A stretch of 64,000 nt of DNA from JACMLX01 sp040384325 (GTDB taxonomy: Bacteria > Gemmatimonadota > Gemmatimonadetes > Gemmatimonadales > Gemmatimonadaceae), in NCBI GenBank assembly GCA_040384325.1, contig JAZKJL010000003.1, positions 558,001 through 622,000 of the forward strand, given 5' to 3'. Each line of letters begins with the position of its first letter. Position 1 is the first letter of the stretch. The notes beneath the pieces were generated by a model. That model saw nothing but the letters and a program-made list of their open reading frames with translations, was not told the DNA's origin and did no database searches. This document shows positions 33,369-41,485 of this stretch, piece by piece. The position numbers and the translations under genes were made by a program.

Positions 33369-34354
33369 CGCGGGTGGGGTTTGCGCTGCTGCTGCTGGCA
33401 GCGGCTCTCGGCGTGTCGAGCACCGTCGCATCCGCGGCGCCCCCGGGCGCACTGCGCATCGATCGCGGTCGCTTCACGGTGATTCATTATCCGGTAGATG
33501 CGGCGCTGGCGCGGTCGGCACTCGACGCGGCGGTGACACGCGACTCGTTTCCGTTCCTGCCTCGATCGTCGTCACGCATCGTGATCATGATCGCGCCCGA
33601 TGCCGCGACCTTCCGCGAATGGGCCGGGCGCGCCGACTTTCCGTGGGCGGCGGCGCTGGCATTCGTCGAGCAGCGTCGCGTCGTGATGCAGGGGCGCAGC
33701 GCGAACTCCGATGCCGGCAGCCCGCTGCAGGTACTGCGGCACGAACTGGCCCACATCGCCCTGCACGATCATCTCGGCGGGCGTCCACCGCGCTGGTTCG
33801 AGGAAGGCTACGCCAGCTACGCCGCCGGCGAGGAACGCACCGACAATTTCCTTTCCGCCAATGCGGCGCTGGTCTTCCGTGGCATGCCGTCGCTGGCGTC
33901 GCTCGACACGCTCCTGTCCAGCACGCGCGGCACCGATGCGCGGGCCGGATATGCGCTCGCATTGCGCGCGGTGGCCGACCTGGCGGCGGTGGACCAGGAG
34001 CGCGGGCTGGAGCCGTTGTTCGCGGCCTGGCTGGAGCGCGGCAGCTTCGATCTCGCCATGCGTCGTGCCTACGCGCAGACCGCCGACGATTTCGAGCGTG
34101 ATTGGCGGCGCCGCACGCGGTGGCAGTTCGCCTTCCTCGCGGTGGCCGTGAATTCAGCGATGGGTGGACTGGTGCTGGTCGCGATGCTGGTGCCGCTCCA
34201 TCGCTCCCGCCGTCGTCGGCAGCAGGAGCGGTTGGCGGAGATGCGGCGCCGGGAGGCGATCACGGAGGCCGCGATGCGCAGTGCGGCACTGGACGACATG
34301 CTGCAGGCCATCGGCCCGGCCACCCCGTCGTCGTCGCGCGGTCCGGATGCTTGA
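33299..34354 (+). CDS. Membrane-anchored gluzincin-like metalloprotease (peptidase MA-like)
   Basis: The protein has an N-terminal signal or anchor (VGFALLLLAAALG, with a positively charged stretch before it). The domain that follows contains VLRHELAHIALHDH (HExxH zinc motif) and, about 20 residues later, RWFEEGYASYAAGEE, whose glutamate fits the third gluzincin ligand. A second hydrophobic helix (AFLAVAVNSAMGGLVLVAMLVPL) near residue 280 precedes an Arg/Glu-rich cytoplasmic tail. The ATG at 33299 overlaps the preceding TPR gene by 70 bases; a GTG at 33374 would avoid the overlap but removes the charged part of the signal. The substrate is unknown. Confidence 0.75.
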   Translation: MECALSRHVAADRRWRRALARRLTRVGFALLLLAAALGVSSTVASAAPPGALRIDRGRFTVIHYPVDAALARSALDAAVTRDSFPFLPRSSSRIVIMIAPDAATFREWAGRADFPWAAALAFVEQRRVVMQGRSANSDAGSPLQVLRHELAHIALHDHLGGRPPRWFEEGYASYAAGEERTDNFLSANAALVFRGMPSLASLDTLLSSTRGTDARAGYALALRAVADLAAVDQERGLEPLFAAWLERGSFDLAMRRAYAQTADDFERDWRRRTRWQFAFLAVAVNSAMGGLVLVAMLVPLHRSRRRRQQERLAEMRRREAITEAAMRSAALDDMLQAIGPATPSSSRGPDA

Positions 34355-34379
34355 CCCGTCCGAGGGCGTCGCGTAGCCT
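34351..34379 (+). promoter_or_regulatory. Possible promoter just before the 56-residue membrane protein gene
   Basis: TTGACC (34351-34356) and TAGCCT (34374-34379) are separated by 17 bases. The ATG at 34389 is only 9 bases after the -10 element, so the transcript would be nearly leaderless, as proposed for yggS. The -10 match is weak (3/6). Confidence 0.4.
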
Positions 34380-34388
34380 GACTCTCCT

Positions 34389-34559
34389 ATGGCCATCTCC
34401 GAAACCGAATCCGCGCGTCGTCCGCTCCTCTGGTGGGGCCTCGCCGCTGCTGCATTGATCCTGGGTTACGCCGATCTCGCACGGGGCGGTACAACGTTTG
34501 CCCCGGTGTTGCTCGTACTGGGCTACTGTGTGCTGGTCCCGATCGCGATCATGAAGTAG
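34389..34559 (+). CDS. Small membrane protein, 56 residues
   Basis: The frame begins MAISETESARRPLLWWGL. It continues with two hydrophobic stretches (LAAAALILGYADLA and FAPVLLVLGYCVLVPIAIM) separated by a short Arg/Gly/Thr loop, then stops at 34557-34559. The composition, the charged N-terminus and the two helices look like a real small inner-membrane protein with both ends on the same side. No family can be named. It follows the metalloprotease gene by 34 bases and is followed by a hairpin. Confidence 0.65.
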   Translation: MAISETESARRPLLWWGLAAAALILGYADLARGGTTFAPVLLVLGYCVLVPIAIMK

Positions 34560-34571
34560 TCGGGCCGTCGG

Positions 34572-34593
34572 CGCACGCCGATGCAGGCGTGCG
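34572..34593 (+). terminator. Hairpin after the small membrane protein gene
   Basis: An 8-bp perfect stem (cgcacgcc / ggcgtgcg) with a 6-base loop begins 13 bases after the stop codon. There is no T-run. Confidence 0.4.
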
Positions 34594-34747
34594 AACGTTA
34601 CGATCTGGTTAAGTGCATGTGTGACGCCGACTTCCTCGGCGCTGCGCGCTTGCCCTCGTTACTGGCGGCGGGCACTTTTCCGTTCGAGGGGCACTACTAC
34701 CGCATGCAGTTCGACGTGGTCGAATGCAGCGAGGTAGGCAGTCCGTC

Positions 34748-34821
34748 GGGCGAATAGCTCAGCTGGTTAGAGCACCTGTCTTACACACAGGGGGTCGGGG
34801 GTTCGAATCCCTCTTCGCCCA
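34748..34821 (+). tRNA. tRNA-Val (anticodon TAC)
   Basis: The 74-base cloverleaf is complete. The acceptor stem is GGGCGAA/TTCGCCC and the D-arm GCTC...GAGC. The anticodon stem CCTGT/ACAGG encloses the loop CTTACAC with anticodon TAC. The T-arm contains the invariant TTCGAAT, and the discriminator is A. The CCA end is not fully encoded (ACCT follows). No intron is present. It lies alone between the small membrane protein and the secreted TPR gene. Confidence 0.95.
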
Positions 34822-34888
34822 CCTGCAGATCTCAGGGCTGGCGCACGACGCGACAGTTCAATTGGCATCACCATCGTGGAGGTCGTAA

Positions 34889-36616
34889 GTGAGCGTTCGG
34901 ATTCCTCAGATCGCGTGGCTCGGGCTCGTCGCCGGCACCATGACTTGCGTGCTCGAAGCGCAGGTGGCCCGGGCGCCCGACCCCAACACGCCGCGGATGA
35001 TGGTGCTGACGTTCCGCTCCGCGACGCCGGGCAATTCCGGCGTCCAGGCTGCCGACGCACTGCGTAGCCGCATGAGCAGTGAAGTGCCCTACAAGCAGCT
35101 CTGGCAGATCCCGAACACCGAGATCAACGCGGTGCTCGAGGCCTCCGGCTATCGCAAGGATGAACCGCTGTCGTCGAACGACGCCCGCGAACTGGGTCGC
35201 CAGCTGCGCGCCGACGAGTTCGTGCAGGGCTTCGTCCGCCGCGAAGGCGAGGCGTGGCGCATCGAGGCGACCCTGCACCTGGTCCGCGATCCGTCGTTGG
35301 CCCAGCCGCTGACCGTCGCCACCGGCGCCAAGCCCGGTGATGCCGCCAAGCTGCTGGCTGCCGAGCTGGTCGAGGCCCGCAAGCAGCTGACGCCCGAGCG
35401 CAACTGCATCAATGCCGCGCGCGACAAGAACTGGGACAAGGCAATGTCGTCGGCCAAGGAGGGCATCGCCCTCTTCCCGAAGGCGACCATCGCCCGCACC
35501 TGCCTGCTGAACGCGCTGTTCGAGACCAAGGCGACCGATGAAGTGCAGCTCGCCATGGCCGAGGAGATCCTCGCGCTCGATGGGCGGAGCCGTCGCGCCC
35601 TGTCGATCGCCGGCGACATCTATCGTCGTCGCAACCTCGCCAACCCGAAGGACACGGCCAACGCCAACAAGATGATTCAGGCCTACACGGGCCTGATCGC
35701 TGCCGACCCGACCAACACCCGCCTGGTGGAAGACGTGACCAAAGCGATTGCCGGTGCCGGTAACCCGGGCGTGGCGCTGCCGATCATCCGGAAGGCCGTC
35801 GAGGACAACCCGGGCGACGCCGCGCTGATGCGCACGCAGTTCCTGGTGGAGCTGGCTGCCCGTGAGACCAAGGCCGCCCTGACCACCGGTGCCGCGCTGG
35901 TCGCGCTCGACACCGCCATGGCCGACACCAGCTACTACTTCCGCATGGCCGCCGCCTATCAGGCCGACAGCCAGCCGGCCAAGGCCGCCGAGGAGATCGC
36001 CAAGGGCGTCGCCAAGTTCCCGGACAACGCCAGCCTGCTGGTGGTGAGTGCACAGGCGCAGCGCGCCGCAGGCCAGACGCAGCAGGCCATCGAGACGCTG
36101 AAGAAGGCGCTGACGATGGATGCCAACGTCGAGAAGGGTCAGCTCCAGCTGGCCCAGCTCTATGCGGAGCTGAAGCAGCCGGACAGCGCCTACGCGGCCC
36201 TCGTCGCGGCGGACAAGGGTGCCGACAGTGTCCTGGTGGGTGACGTGGCGCTGGACCTTGGCAACAAGGCGCAGCGTGAACTGGCCACCAACACCGCGGC
36301 CACCGAGGCGGACTACATCAGCACCGTGAACTACCTCACGCTGGCCGACGCCAATGCCACCAGCGCCGAGCGCCGTCAGCAGGCCAAGTTCCTGCTCGGT
36401 GCCGTGTCGGTGCGCCGCGGTCAGGCGCTGCTCAAGGCAGGCGGTGAGACCCGCAACTGCGCGATGGTCAAGCAGGCGTCGGAGCAGTTCGCGATCGCCC
36501 AGGTCAACGTGCCGGCGGGTGGCCGATTCGCCCCGCAGGCCGCCGGCCAGCTGATGCAGGCGCTCGGCCAGCTCATGCCGGCCGCTGCGCAGACGGAAAA
36601 GGCGGTCTGCAAGTAA
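34889..36616 (+). CDS. Secreted TPR-repeat protein
   Basis: The 575-residue protein has a signal peptide (IPQIAWLGLVAGTMTCVLEAQVA). An N-terminal domain (about 35-165) has the look of a small alpha/beta adaptor (MMVLTFRSATPGNSGVQAADALRS, LRADEFVQGFVRREGEAWRIEATLHLV). TPR-like helices fill the rest (GIALFPKATIARTCLLNALF, KMIQAYTGLIAADPTNTRLV, AQRAAGQTQQAIETLKKALT, LYAELKQPDSAYAALV). The GTG at 34889 is set by a GGAGG at 34878-34882. A strong hairpin follows, so it is probably a separate transcription unit ahead of the dcw cluster. The function is unknown; an envelope scaffold is plausible. Confidence 0.82.
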   Translation: MSVRIPQIAWLGLVAGTMTCVLEAQVARAPDPNTPRMMVLTFRSATPGNSGVQAADALRSRMSSEVPYKQLWQIPNTEINAVLEASGYRKDEPLSSNDARELGRQLRADEFVQGFVRREGEAWRIEATLHLVRDPSLAQPLTVATGAKPGDAAKLLAAELVEARKQLTPERNCINAARDKNWDKAMSSAKEGIALFPKATIARTCLLNALFETKATDEVQLAMAEEILALDGRSRRALSIAGDIYRRRNLANPKDTANANKMIQAYTGLIAADPTNTRLVEDVTKAIAGAGNPGVALPIIRKAVEDNPGDAALMRTQFLVELAARETKAALTTGAALVALDTAMADTSYYFRMAAAYQADSQPAKAAEEIAKGVAKFPDNASLLVVSAQAQRAAGQTQQAIETLKKALTMDANVEKGQLQLAQLYAELKQPDSAYAALVAADKGADSVLVGDVALDLGNKAQRELATNTAATEADYISTVNYLTLADANATSAERRQQAKFLLGAVSVRRGQALLKAGGETRNCAMVKQASEQFAIAQVNVPAGGRFAPQAAGQLMQALGQLMPAAAQTEKAVCK

Positions 36617-36641
36617 CTCGCCGCCGCAGCTTCGCAGGCAC

Positions 36642-36673
36642 CAGCGCCCGCCGTCGAGAGACGGCGGGCGCTG
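36642..36673 (+). terminator. Strong hairpin terminator before the dcw cluster
   Basis: A perfect 14-bp stem (cagcgcccgccgtc / gacggcgggcgctg) closes on a GAGA tetraloop 25 bases after the TPR stop. It separates that gene from rsmH. A T-run is missing. Confidence 0.65.
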
Positions 36674-36746
36674 TGCATTCGCACCCCGGCGTCGGTGGTT
36701 GGCGACCGCACTAGATTGCCCTCGCTGCCCACCCCAGCCCGCCTGC

Positions 36747-37700
36747 ATGATCGCTTCGCCCGACCCCGAGACCACCGGCACGTTCGCGACGTCGTACCAC
36801 GCCCCCGTGTTGGTGGACGCCGTCCTCGCGGCGTGCGCCTCGGCGGCCACGGTGCTGGACGGGACGCTCGGCGGCGGTGGGCACACAGCCGCGCTGCTGG
36901 CGGCAGGGAAGGTGGTGACGGCGCTCGATCGCGATCCGGCGGCCATCGCGGTCGCCAGCGAACGGCTGCGTGATTCGCTCGCCGTGGGCGCACTCGACAT
37001 CGTGCAGTGCAACTACGCCGACGTGGATGCGGTGGCGGCACTCGATGGTCGTCGCTTCGACGCCATCCTGCTCGACCTCGGTGTGTCGTCTCGCCAGCTG
37101 GATGACGACGCGCGCGGGTTCTCGTTCCGCGTCGGCGCGCCGCTCGACATGCGCATGGAAGCGCGCGGGCCCAGCGCCGCCGACTGGCTCAACACCGAGT
37201 CGGAGGACGTGCTGCTGCAGTCGTTCCGCGAATACGGTGACGAACCGCGCGCCAACCGCCTCGCGCGGCAGGTGGTGGAGCGGCGCGCGGTGCGACCGTT
37301 CAGCGTCAGCGACGACTTCGTAAATGCCATTCGCGCCACGCTCGGCGCACGTTCCGGCCCGTCCGATTTCGCGCGCCTGTTCCAGGCGCTGCGCATCGCG
37401 GTGAATGATGAACTGGCCGGGCTGACGCGCGCGCTGCCGGCGCTGCGTGATCGCCTCACGCCGGGTGGACGCTTCCTGGTGATGGCCTACCACTCCGGTG
37501 AGGATCGGTTGGTGAAGCACGCCTTCCGCGACTGGAGCACCGCCTGCTCCTGTCCGCCCCGCGCACCGTTCTGCCAGTGTGACGGCATCGCGCTCGGCTC
37601 GCTGCACACACGCAAGGCCATTGTCGCCGACGCCGGCGAGATTGCGCTCAACCCCCGCGCCCGCAGCGCGCATCTCCGCATATGGCAAAAAGCCGCGTAG
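36747..37700 (+). CDS. rsmH: 16S rRNA (cytosine1402-N4)-methyltransferase RsmH
   Basis: The 317-residue SAM-dependent enzyme (formerly MraW) methylates N4 of C1402 in the ribosomal P site. Recognisable motifs are YHAPVLVDAVLAAC, VLDGTLGGGGHTAALLAAG (SAM loop), ALDRDPAAIAVA, FDAILLDLGVSSRQLDDDARGFSFR, PLDMRM and FQALRIAVNDEL, with VMAYHSGEDRLVKHAFR near the end. A Cys-rich segment ACSCPPRAPFCQC follows. The ATG at 36747 gives the family start. It heads the division cluster, where mraZ usually comes first; mraZ is not seen. ftsL begins inside its last 19 bases. Confidence 0.95.
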   Translation: MIASPDPETTGTFATSYHAPVLVDAVLAACASAATVLDGTLGGGGHTAALLAAGKVVTALDRDPAAIAVASERLRDSLAVGALDIVQCNYADVDAVAALDGRRFDAILLDLGVSSRQLDDDARGFSFRVGAPLDMRMEARGPSAADWLNTESEDVLLQSFREYGDEPRANRLARQVVERRAVRPFSVSDDFVNAIRATLGARSGPSDFARLFQALRIAVNDELAGLTRALPALRDRLTPGGRFLVMAYHSGEDRLVKHAFRDWSTACSCPPRAPFCQCDGIALGSLHTRKAIVADAGEIALNPRARSAHLRIWQKAA

Positions 37701-37999
37701 CCCCGAGGCGCCGCGGGCGCACCACCGTCGCCGTCTTCCTGCTGGGCTTCCTCATCGTCACCGTCTGCGTCATCGCACGCCGGTCGTGGGGACAGGCGCT
37801 GCAGCGCGACCTCACCGGCATCGAGCGCACGCGCACGCAGCTGAGCGGCGAGGTGATCAAGCTCGAAGCCGACATCCGCACGGCATCGAGTCGCAACAAG
37901 CTGGCGCCGCTGGTCGAGTCGACGCTCGGCATGCGCGTCCCGTCGGACACGCAGGTGATCGACCTGCAGGTTACGGAGGTGCCGCATGTCGCTCCGTGA
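37682..37999 (+). CDS. ftsL: FtsL-like divisome protein
   Basis: The 105-residue bitopic protein has a positively charged N-terminus (RVAPRRRGR), one transmembrane helix (about 15-33: TVAVFLLGFLIVTVCVIA) and a periplasmic coiled coil (about 40-90, RDLTGIERTRTQLSGEVIKL). Size, topology and position between rsmH and the division transpeptidase identify it as FtsL, whose sequence is poorly conserved. FtsL links FtsQ and FtsB to FtsW/FtsI. It overlaps rsmH by 19 bases and ftsI by 14. Confidence 0.85.
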   Translation: MAKSRVAPRRRGRTTVAVFLLGFLIVTVCVIARRSWGQALQRDLTGIERTRTQLSGEVIKLEADIRTASSRNKLAPLVESTLGMRVPSDTQVIDLQVTEVPHVAP

Positions 38000-40013
38000 G
38001 CGCCTGAGCGGGCTCCGCGACCGCTTCACGCTGGTGGAATGGGGCGTTGCGCTGTTCGCATTCGCGATCGTGCTCAAGGCGGCGCACGTGCAGCTGCTGC
38101 ATGGCGACGACTGGGAGGTCATCGCCGCCAGGCAGCAGACGCGGCTCGAGCGCCTGCCGGCGCCGCGCGGTCGCATGATCGACGCCACCGGCATGCCGCT
38201 GGTCGAGAGTCGCGAGCTGGTGTCGTTCAACATCGCGCCGCGCGAGGTGCGTCGCGTGGATCGCGAGACGCTGCGCCGCACGTTGCAGCGGCTGCGCGCG
38301 CCGCAGCCGTACGCGCGCCGCGCGCTCGACACCACGCGCAAGTGGGTGAACCTGCCGGGTCGCTACCAGGTCAGTGATGCCGGGCCGCTGATCGGCATGC
38401 GCGGTGTCTACGCCACCTACGAGATGGCGCGCCTGATGGCGATCCAGTCGCGTGGCGTGCGCGCGGTGGTGGGCGGGCTGGATGGTGAGCGTGCCATCAG
38501 TGGCCTCGAACTGGCGCTCGACACGCTGCTGCAGGGCGTGACCGGATCGCGACAGCTGATCAAGACCGGTCGCGGTGACCGGCTCGAGTCGCCGGATGCC
38601 CCGATCGTGGCCCCGGTCTCGGGCAGTGAACTCACGCTCTCCATCAACTACGGCGTGCAGGACATCGCCGAGCAGGCGCTGGAACGTGCGGTGGCGGCGA
38701 ATGCGGCCGATGGTGGGGACGTGGTGGTGCTCGATCCGCGCACCGGCGAGATCGTGGCCCTCGCCAGTCGCACCCGCACTGGTGTCGCCACCAAGCTGAC
38801 CGCCGTCACCGATCCCTACGAGCCCGGCTCGACGCTCAAGCCGTTCATCGTCGCGCAACTGCTGGCCGAGGGCCGCGCCCGGCCCGACGAGATGATCAAC
38901 ACCTTCAACGGCACGCTCAATTACCGCGGCATCCGTCGCATCACCGACGCGCACGTGGCGCCGCGCATGAGTGTGACCGAGGTGCTGGCGCAGTCCAGCA
39001 ACATCGGCATCGTCACGCTGCGGGATCGCCTCAAGGATCGCGAGCATTACGAGCTGCTGCGCAACCTCGGGTTCGGGTCATACACCGGCCTCTCGTATCC
39101 CGGCGAGTCGTCCGGTCGACTGCGCGCATTGGGCCGCTGGGACAAGTACACGCCGTCGTCGCTGGCGATGGGCTACGAACTCACCGTCACACCGCTGCAA
39201 CTGGCGCTGGCCTACGCCACCATCGCCAACGACGGCGTGCTGATGGAGCCCACGCTGGTGCGCGAGATCCGCAACCCCGATGGCTCGGTGCGCTGGCGGC
39301 ACCGGCCGCGGATGGTGCGACGTGTGTTCACGCCGGCGGTCGCGAAGGCGATGCGCGAGGTGCTGACGAAGACCGTCACCGAAGGCACCGGCCGCAGTGC
39401 GTCACTGACCAAGTTCGCGCTTGCCGGCAAGTCGGGCACCACCAAGCTGCTCCGCAACGGCAGCTACAATTCCGGCGACTACACCGCCAGCTTCGTCGGC
39501 CTCTTTCCCGCCGACGAGCCGCAGCTGGTGATCCTCGCCAAGCTCGATCGCCCGCGTGGTGGCCAGATCTACGGCGGCCTGGTGGCGGCGCCGATCCTGA
39601 AGGCGATCATCGAGGGCGCGTTCGCGTCCACCCGCACCGCCATCGATCGGCGTGCCCTCGCGACACAGGTGATTCCGTCGCCGGCACCGATCGAGTCGAT
39701 CACCGATCCGGCGATGGTGACACCCGTCTCCGCCAGCGTGCGCGTGGCGCGGCGGGTGCGTCCCGACGCGGCCGATGGTGCGGTGCCGTACGTGATGGCG
39801 ATCGCGCAGACCGCGCCGTCGGCCCCTGCGACACCGGCGACGCCGCGCCCGGTTCCCGCGGTCGCCGGCATGCCACTGCGCGAGGCGCTGCTGACGTTGC
39901 ATGAGCAGGGATTCCGCGTGCTGGTCGATTCGCTCGCGCCCTCGGGCACGTCGCCGGCCGCGGGCACGCCGGTGATGCCGGGTGCGGTGGTGCGCTTGCA
40001 TCGCGCTCCATGA
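37986..40013 (+). CDS. ftsI: Division-specific peptidoglycan transpeptidase (class B PBP) with PASTA-like domain
   Basis: The 675-residue PBP has an N-terminal membrane helix (about 18-38), a class B dimerisation domain and a transpeptidase domain. The active-site motifs are STLK (Ser282, Lys285), SSN (337-339) and KSGT (482-485). The C-terminal 65 residues (PVPAVAGMPLREALLTLHEQGFRV...) form a PASTA-like domain, uncommon in FtsI of diderm model species but usual in spore-forming and Gram-positive relatives. An Ala/Pro-rich linker precedes it. FtsI crosslinks septal peptidoglycan made by FtsW. It overlaps ftsL by 14 bases and murE by 4. Confidence 0.95.
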   Translation: MSLRERLSGLRDRFTLVEWGVALFAFAIVLKAAHVQLLHGDDWEVIAARQQTRLERLPAPRGRMIDATGMPLVESRELVSFNIAPREVRRVDRETLRRTLQRLRAPQPYARRALDTTRKWVNLPGRYQVSDAGPLIGMRGVYATYEMARLMAIQSRGVRAVVGGLDGERAISGLELALDTLLQGVTGSRQLIKTGRGDRLESPDAPIVAPVSGSELTLSINYGVQDIAEQALERAVAANAADGGDVVVLDPRTGEIVALASRTRTGVATKLTAVTDPYEPGSTLKPFIVAQLLAEGRARPDEMINTFNGTLNYRGIRRITDAHVAPRMSVTEVLAQSSNIGIVTLRDRLKDREHYELLRNLGFGSYTGLSYPGESSGRLRALGRWDKYTPSSLAMGYELTVTPLQLALAYATIANDGVLMEPTLVREIRNPDGSVRWRHRPRMVRRVFTPAVAKAMREVLTKTVTEGTGRSASLTKFALAGKSGTTKLLRNGSYNSGDYTASFVGLFPADEPQLVILAKLDRPRGGQIYGGLVAAPILKAIIEGAFASTRTAIDRRALATQVIPSPAPIESITDPAMVTPVSASVRVARRVRPDAADGAVPYVMAIAQTAPSAPATPATPRPVPAVAGMPLREALLTLHEQGFRVLVDSLAPSGTSPAAGTPVMPGAVVRLHRAP

Positions 40014-41485
40014 TGACACCAGTCGCATCGTCGGTCATCGTCGATGCCCTGCGCCGCGCAGGGCTGCTGCTCACGGTGCAGGGCACGTTGCCCGAGACGC
40101 TCGACAGCATCACCGCCGACAGTCGCGCCGCGGCACCCGGTGCGCTGTTCATCGCGGTGCGCGGCAGCGCGCGTGATGGCCATGGCTTCCTGCCGCAGGT
40201 GCAGGCGCAGGGTGCCGCGGCGGCGATCGTCGCCGATGCCAACGCCACCACGATGCCGAACATCGTCGTGAGCGACACGCGTCGCGCCGTCGCCGTGGCA
40301 TCGGCAGCGTGGTACGGCGAACCCGCCCGCGCGCTGCGCCTCGTCGGTGTCACTGGCACCAACGGCAAGACGACGTCCACCAGCATGCTGCGGCACCTGC
40401 TGTCGGAGCCGGGTCGCGACGCGGCATCGATCGGCACGCTGGGTGTGTTGCTCGGTTCCCAGGGGCGCGTGCATCCGGGTGGCAGCGGCCTCACCACACC
40501 GGGCCCGGTGGAATTGCAACGCCTGCTGCGCGAACTGGTGGACGCCGGCGTGACGTGGATCGCGATGGAGGCGAGCTCGCATGCGTTGCATCAGCACCGC
40601 CTCGACGGCCTGCGATTCGACGCCGCGCTGTTCACCAACTTCACCCGCGACCATCTCGACTATCACGGGTCGATGGAGACGTATTTCGCCGCCAAGGCCA
40701 TGCTGCTCGGCCAACTCACCAGCGACGGCTGCGTGATCACCAACGCCGACGATGCGGCGTGGAACGACCTCCCGGTCACGCTGCATCGCCGGTTGCGTTT
40801 CTCGGCGGGCGCCAGCGTGGCCGACGTGTACGCGCGCCGCACCGAGTTCACCACCGTCGGCAGCACCTTCACGCTGCATGCGCCGGCCACCGAGGCGGTG
40901 AAGGTGCAGCTGCCGCTGCTGGGTGACTTCCAGGTGGAGAACGCCGTCGGTGTGGCGGCGGTGGCCGTGGCGCTCGGCCTGCCGCTGGCGACCGTCGCCG
41001 CCAAGCTCGCGACCATGCCACAGGTGTCCGGTCGGCTGGAGCGGCTCAGCACCGCGCCCGCCGTGCTGCGCGACTACGCGCACACGCCCGATGCCCTCGA
41101 GCGCGCGCTGCAGTCGGTGCGGCCGTTCGCGAAGGGCCGCCTGATCGCGGTGTTCGGGGCAGGCGGCGACCGCGATCGTGGCAAGCGTCCGGAGATGGGG
41201 CGCGTTGCGGCGCAGCTGGCCGATGTCTGCATCGTCACCAGCGACAACCCGCGCACCGAAGACCCCGCGCGCATCATTGACGACATCGTGGCCGGCATGC
41301 CCGCGGCGACGGTGGTGCGAGAGGAAGACCGTCGCGCCGCCATCGCGCAGGCGATCGCGCTCGCCGGGCCCGACGACCTGGTGCTGCTGGCCGGCAAGGG
41401 GCATGAGACCTACCAGATCCGCGGCACCACCAGCTACCCGTTCGACGAGGCAGTGATCGTGGCCGAACTCACGGCGGGCCGATGA
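40010..41485 (+). CDS. murE: UDP-MurNAc-L-Ala-D-Glu:meso-diaminopimelate ligase
   Basis: The 491-residue Mur ligase has the ATP loop VTGTNGKTTSTSM, the MEASSHALHQHRLDGLRFD segment, FTNFTRDHLDYHGSMETYF and YAHTPDALERAL. SDNPRTEDP contains the DNPR motif that marks diaminopimelate-adding MurE rather than the lysine-adding type. The carbamylated-lysine region is AAKAMLLGQL. It adds the third residue to the peptide stem in the cytoplasm, which tells us that the cell wall contains meso-DAP. Start and stop overlap ftsI and murF by 4 bases each. Confidence 0.96.
   Translation: MMTPVASSVIVDALRRAGLLLTVQGTLPETLDSITADSRAAAPGALFIAVRGSARDGHGFLPQVQAQGAAAAIVADANATTMPNIVVSDTRRAVAVASAAWYGEPARALRLVGVTGTNGKTTSTSMLRHLLSEPGRDAASIGTLGVLLGSQGRVHPGGSGLTTPGPVELQRLLRELVDAGVTWIAMEASSHALHQHRLDGLRFDAALFTNFTRDHLDYHGSMETYFAAKAMLLGQLTSDGCVITNADDAAWNDLPVTLHRRLRFSAGASVADVYARRTEFTTVGSTFTLHAPATEAVKVQLPLLGDFQVENAVGVAAVAVALGLPLATVAAKLATMPQVSGRLERLSTAPAVLRDYAHTPDALERALQSVRPFAKGRLIAVFGAGGDRDRGKRPEMGRVAAQLADVCIVTSDNPRTEDPARIIDDIVAGMPAATVVREEDRRAAIAQAIALAGPDDLVLLAGKGHETYQIRGTTSYPFDEAVIVAELTAGR

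Noticed and set aside
34581..34757. 58-codon frame starting MQACERYDLVKCMCDADFLG and ending inside tRNA-Val
   Set aside because: Its ATG lies in the loop of the hairpin that follows the small membrane protein gene, it has no ribosome-binding site, a lower GC at third positions, and its last bases overlap the tRNA. Conservation would be needed to accept it.
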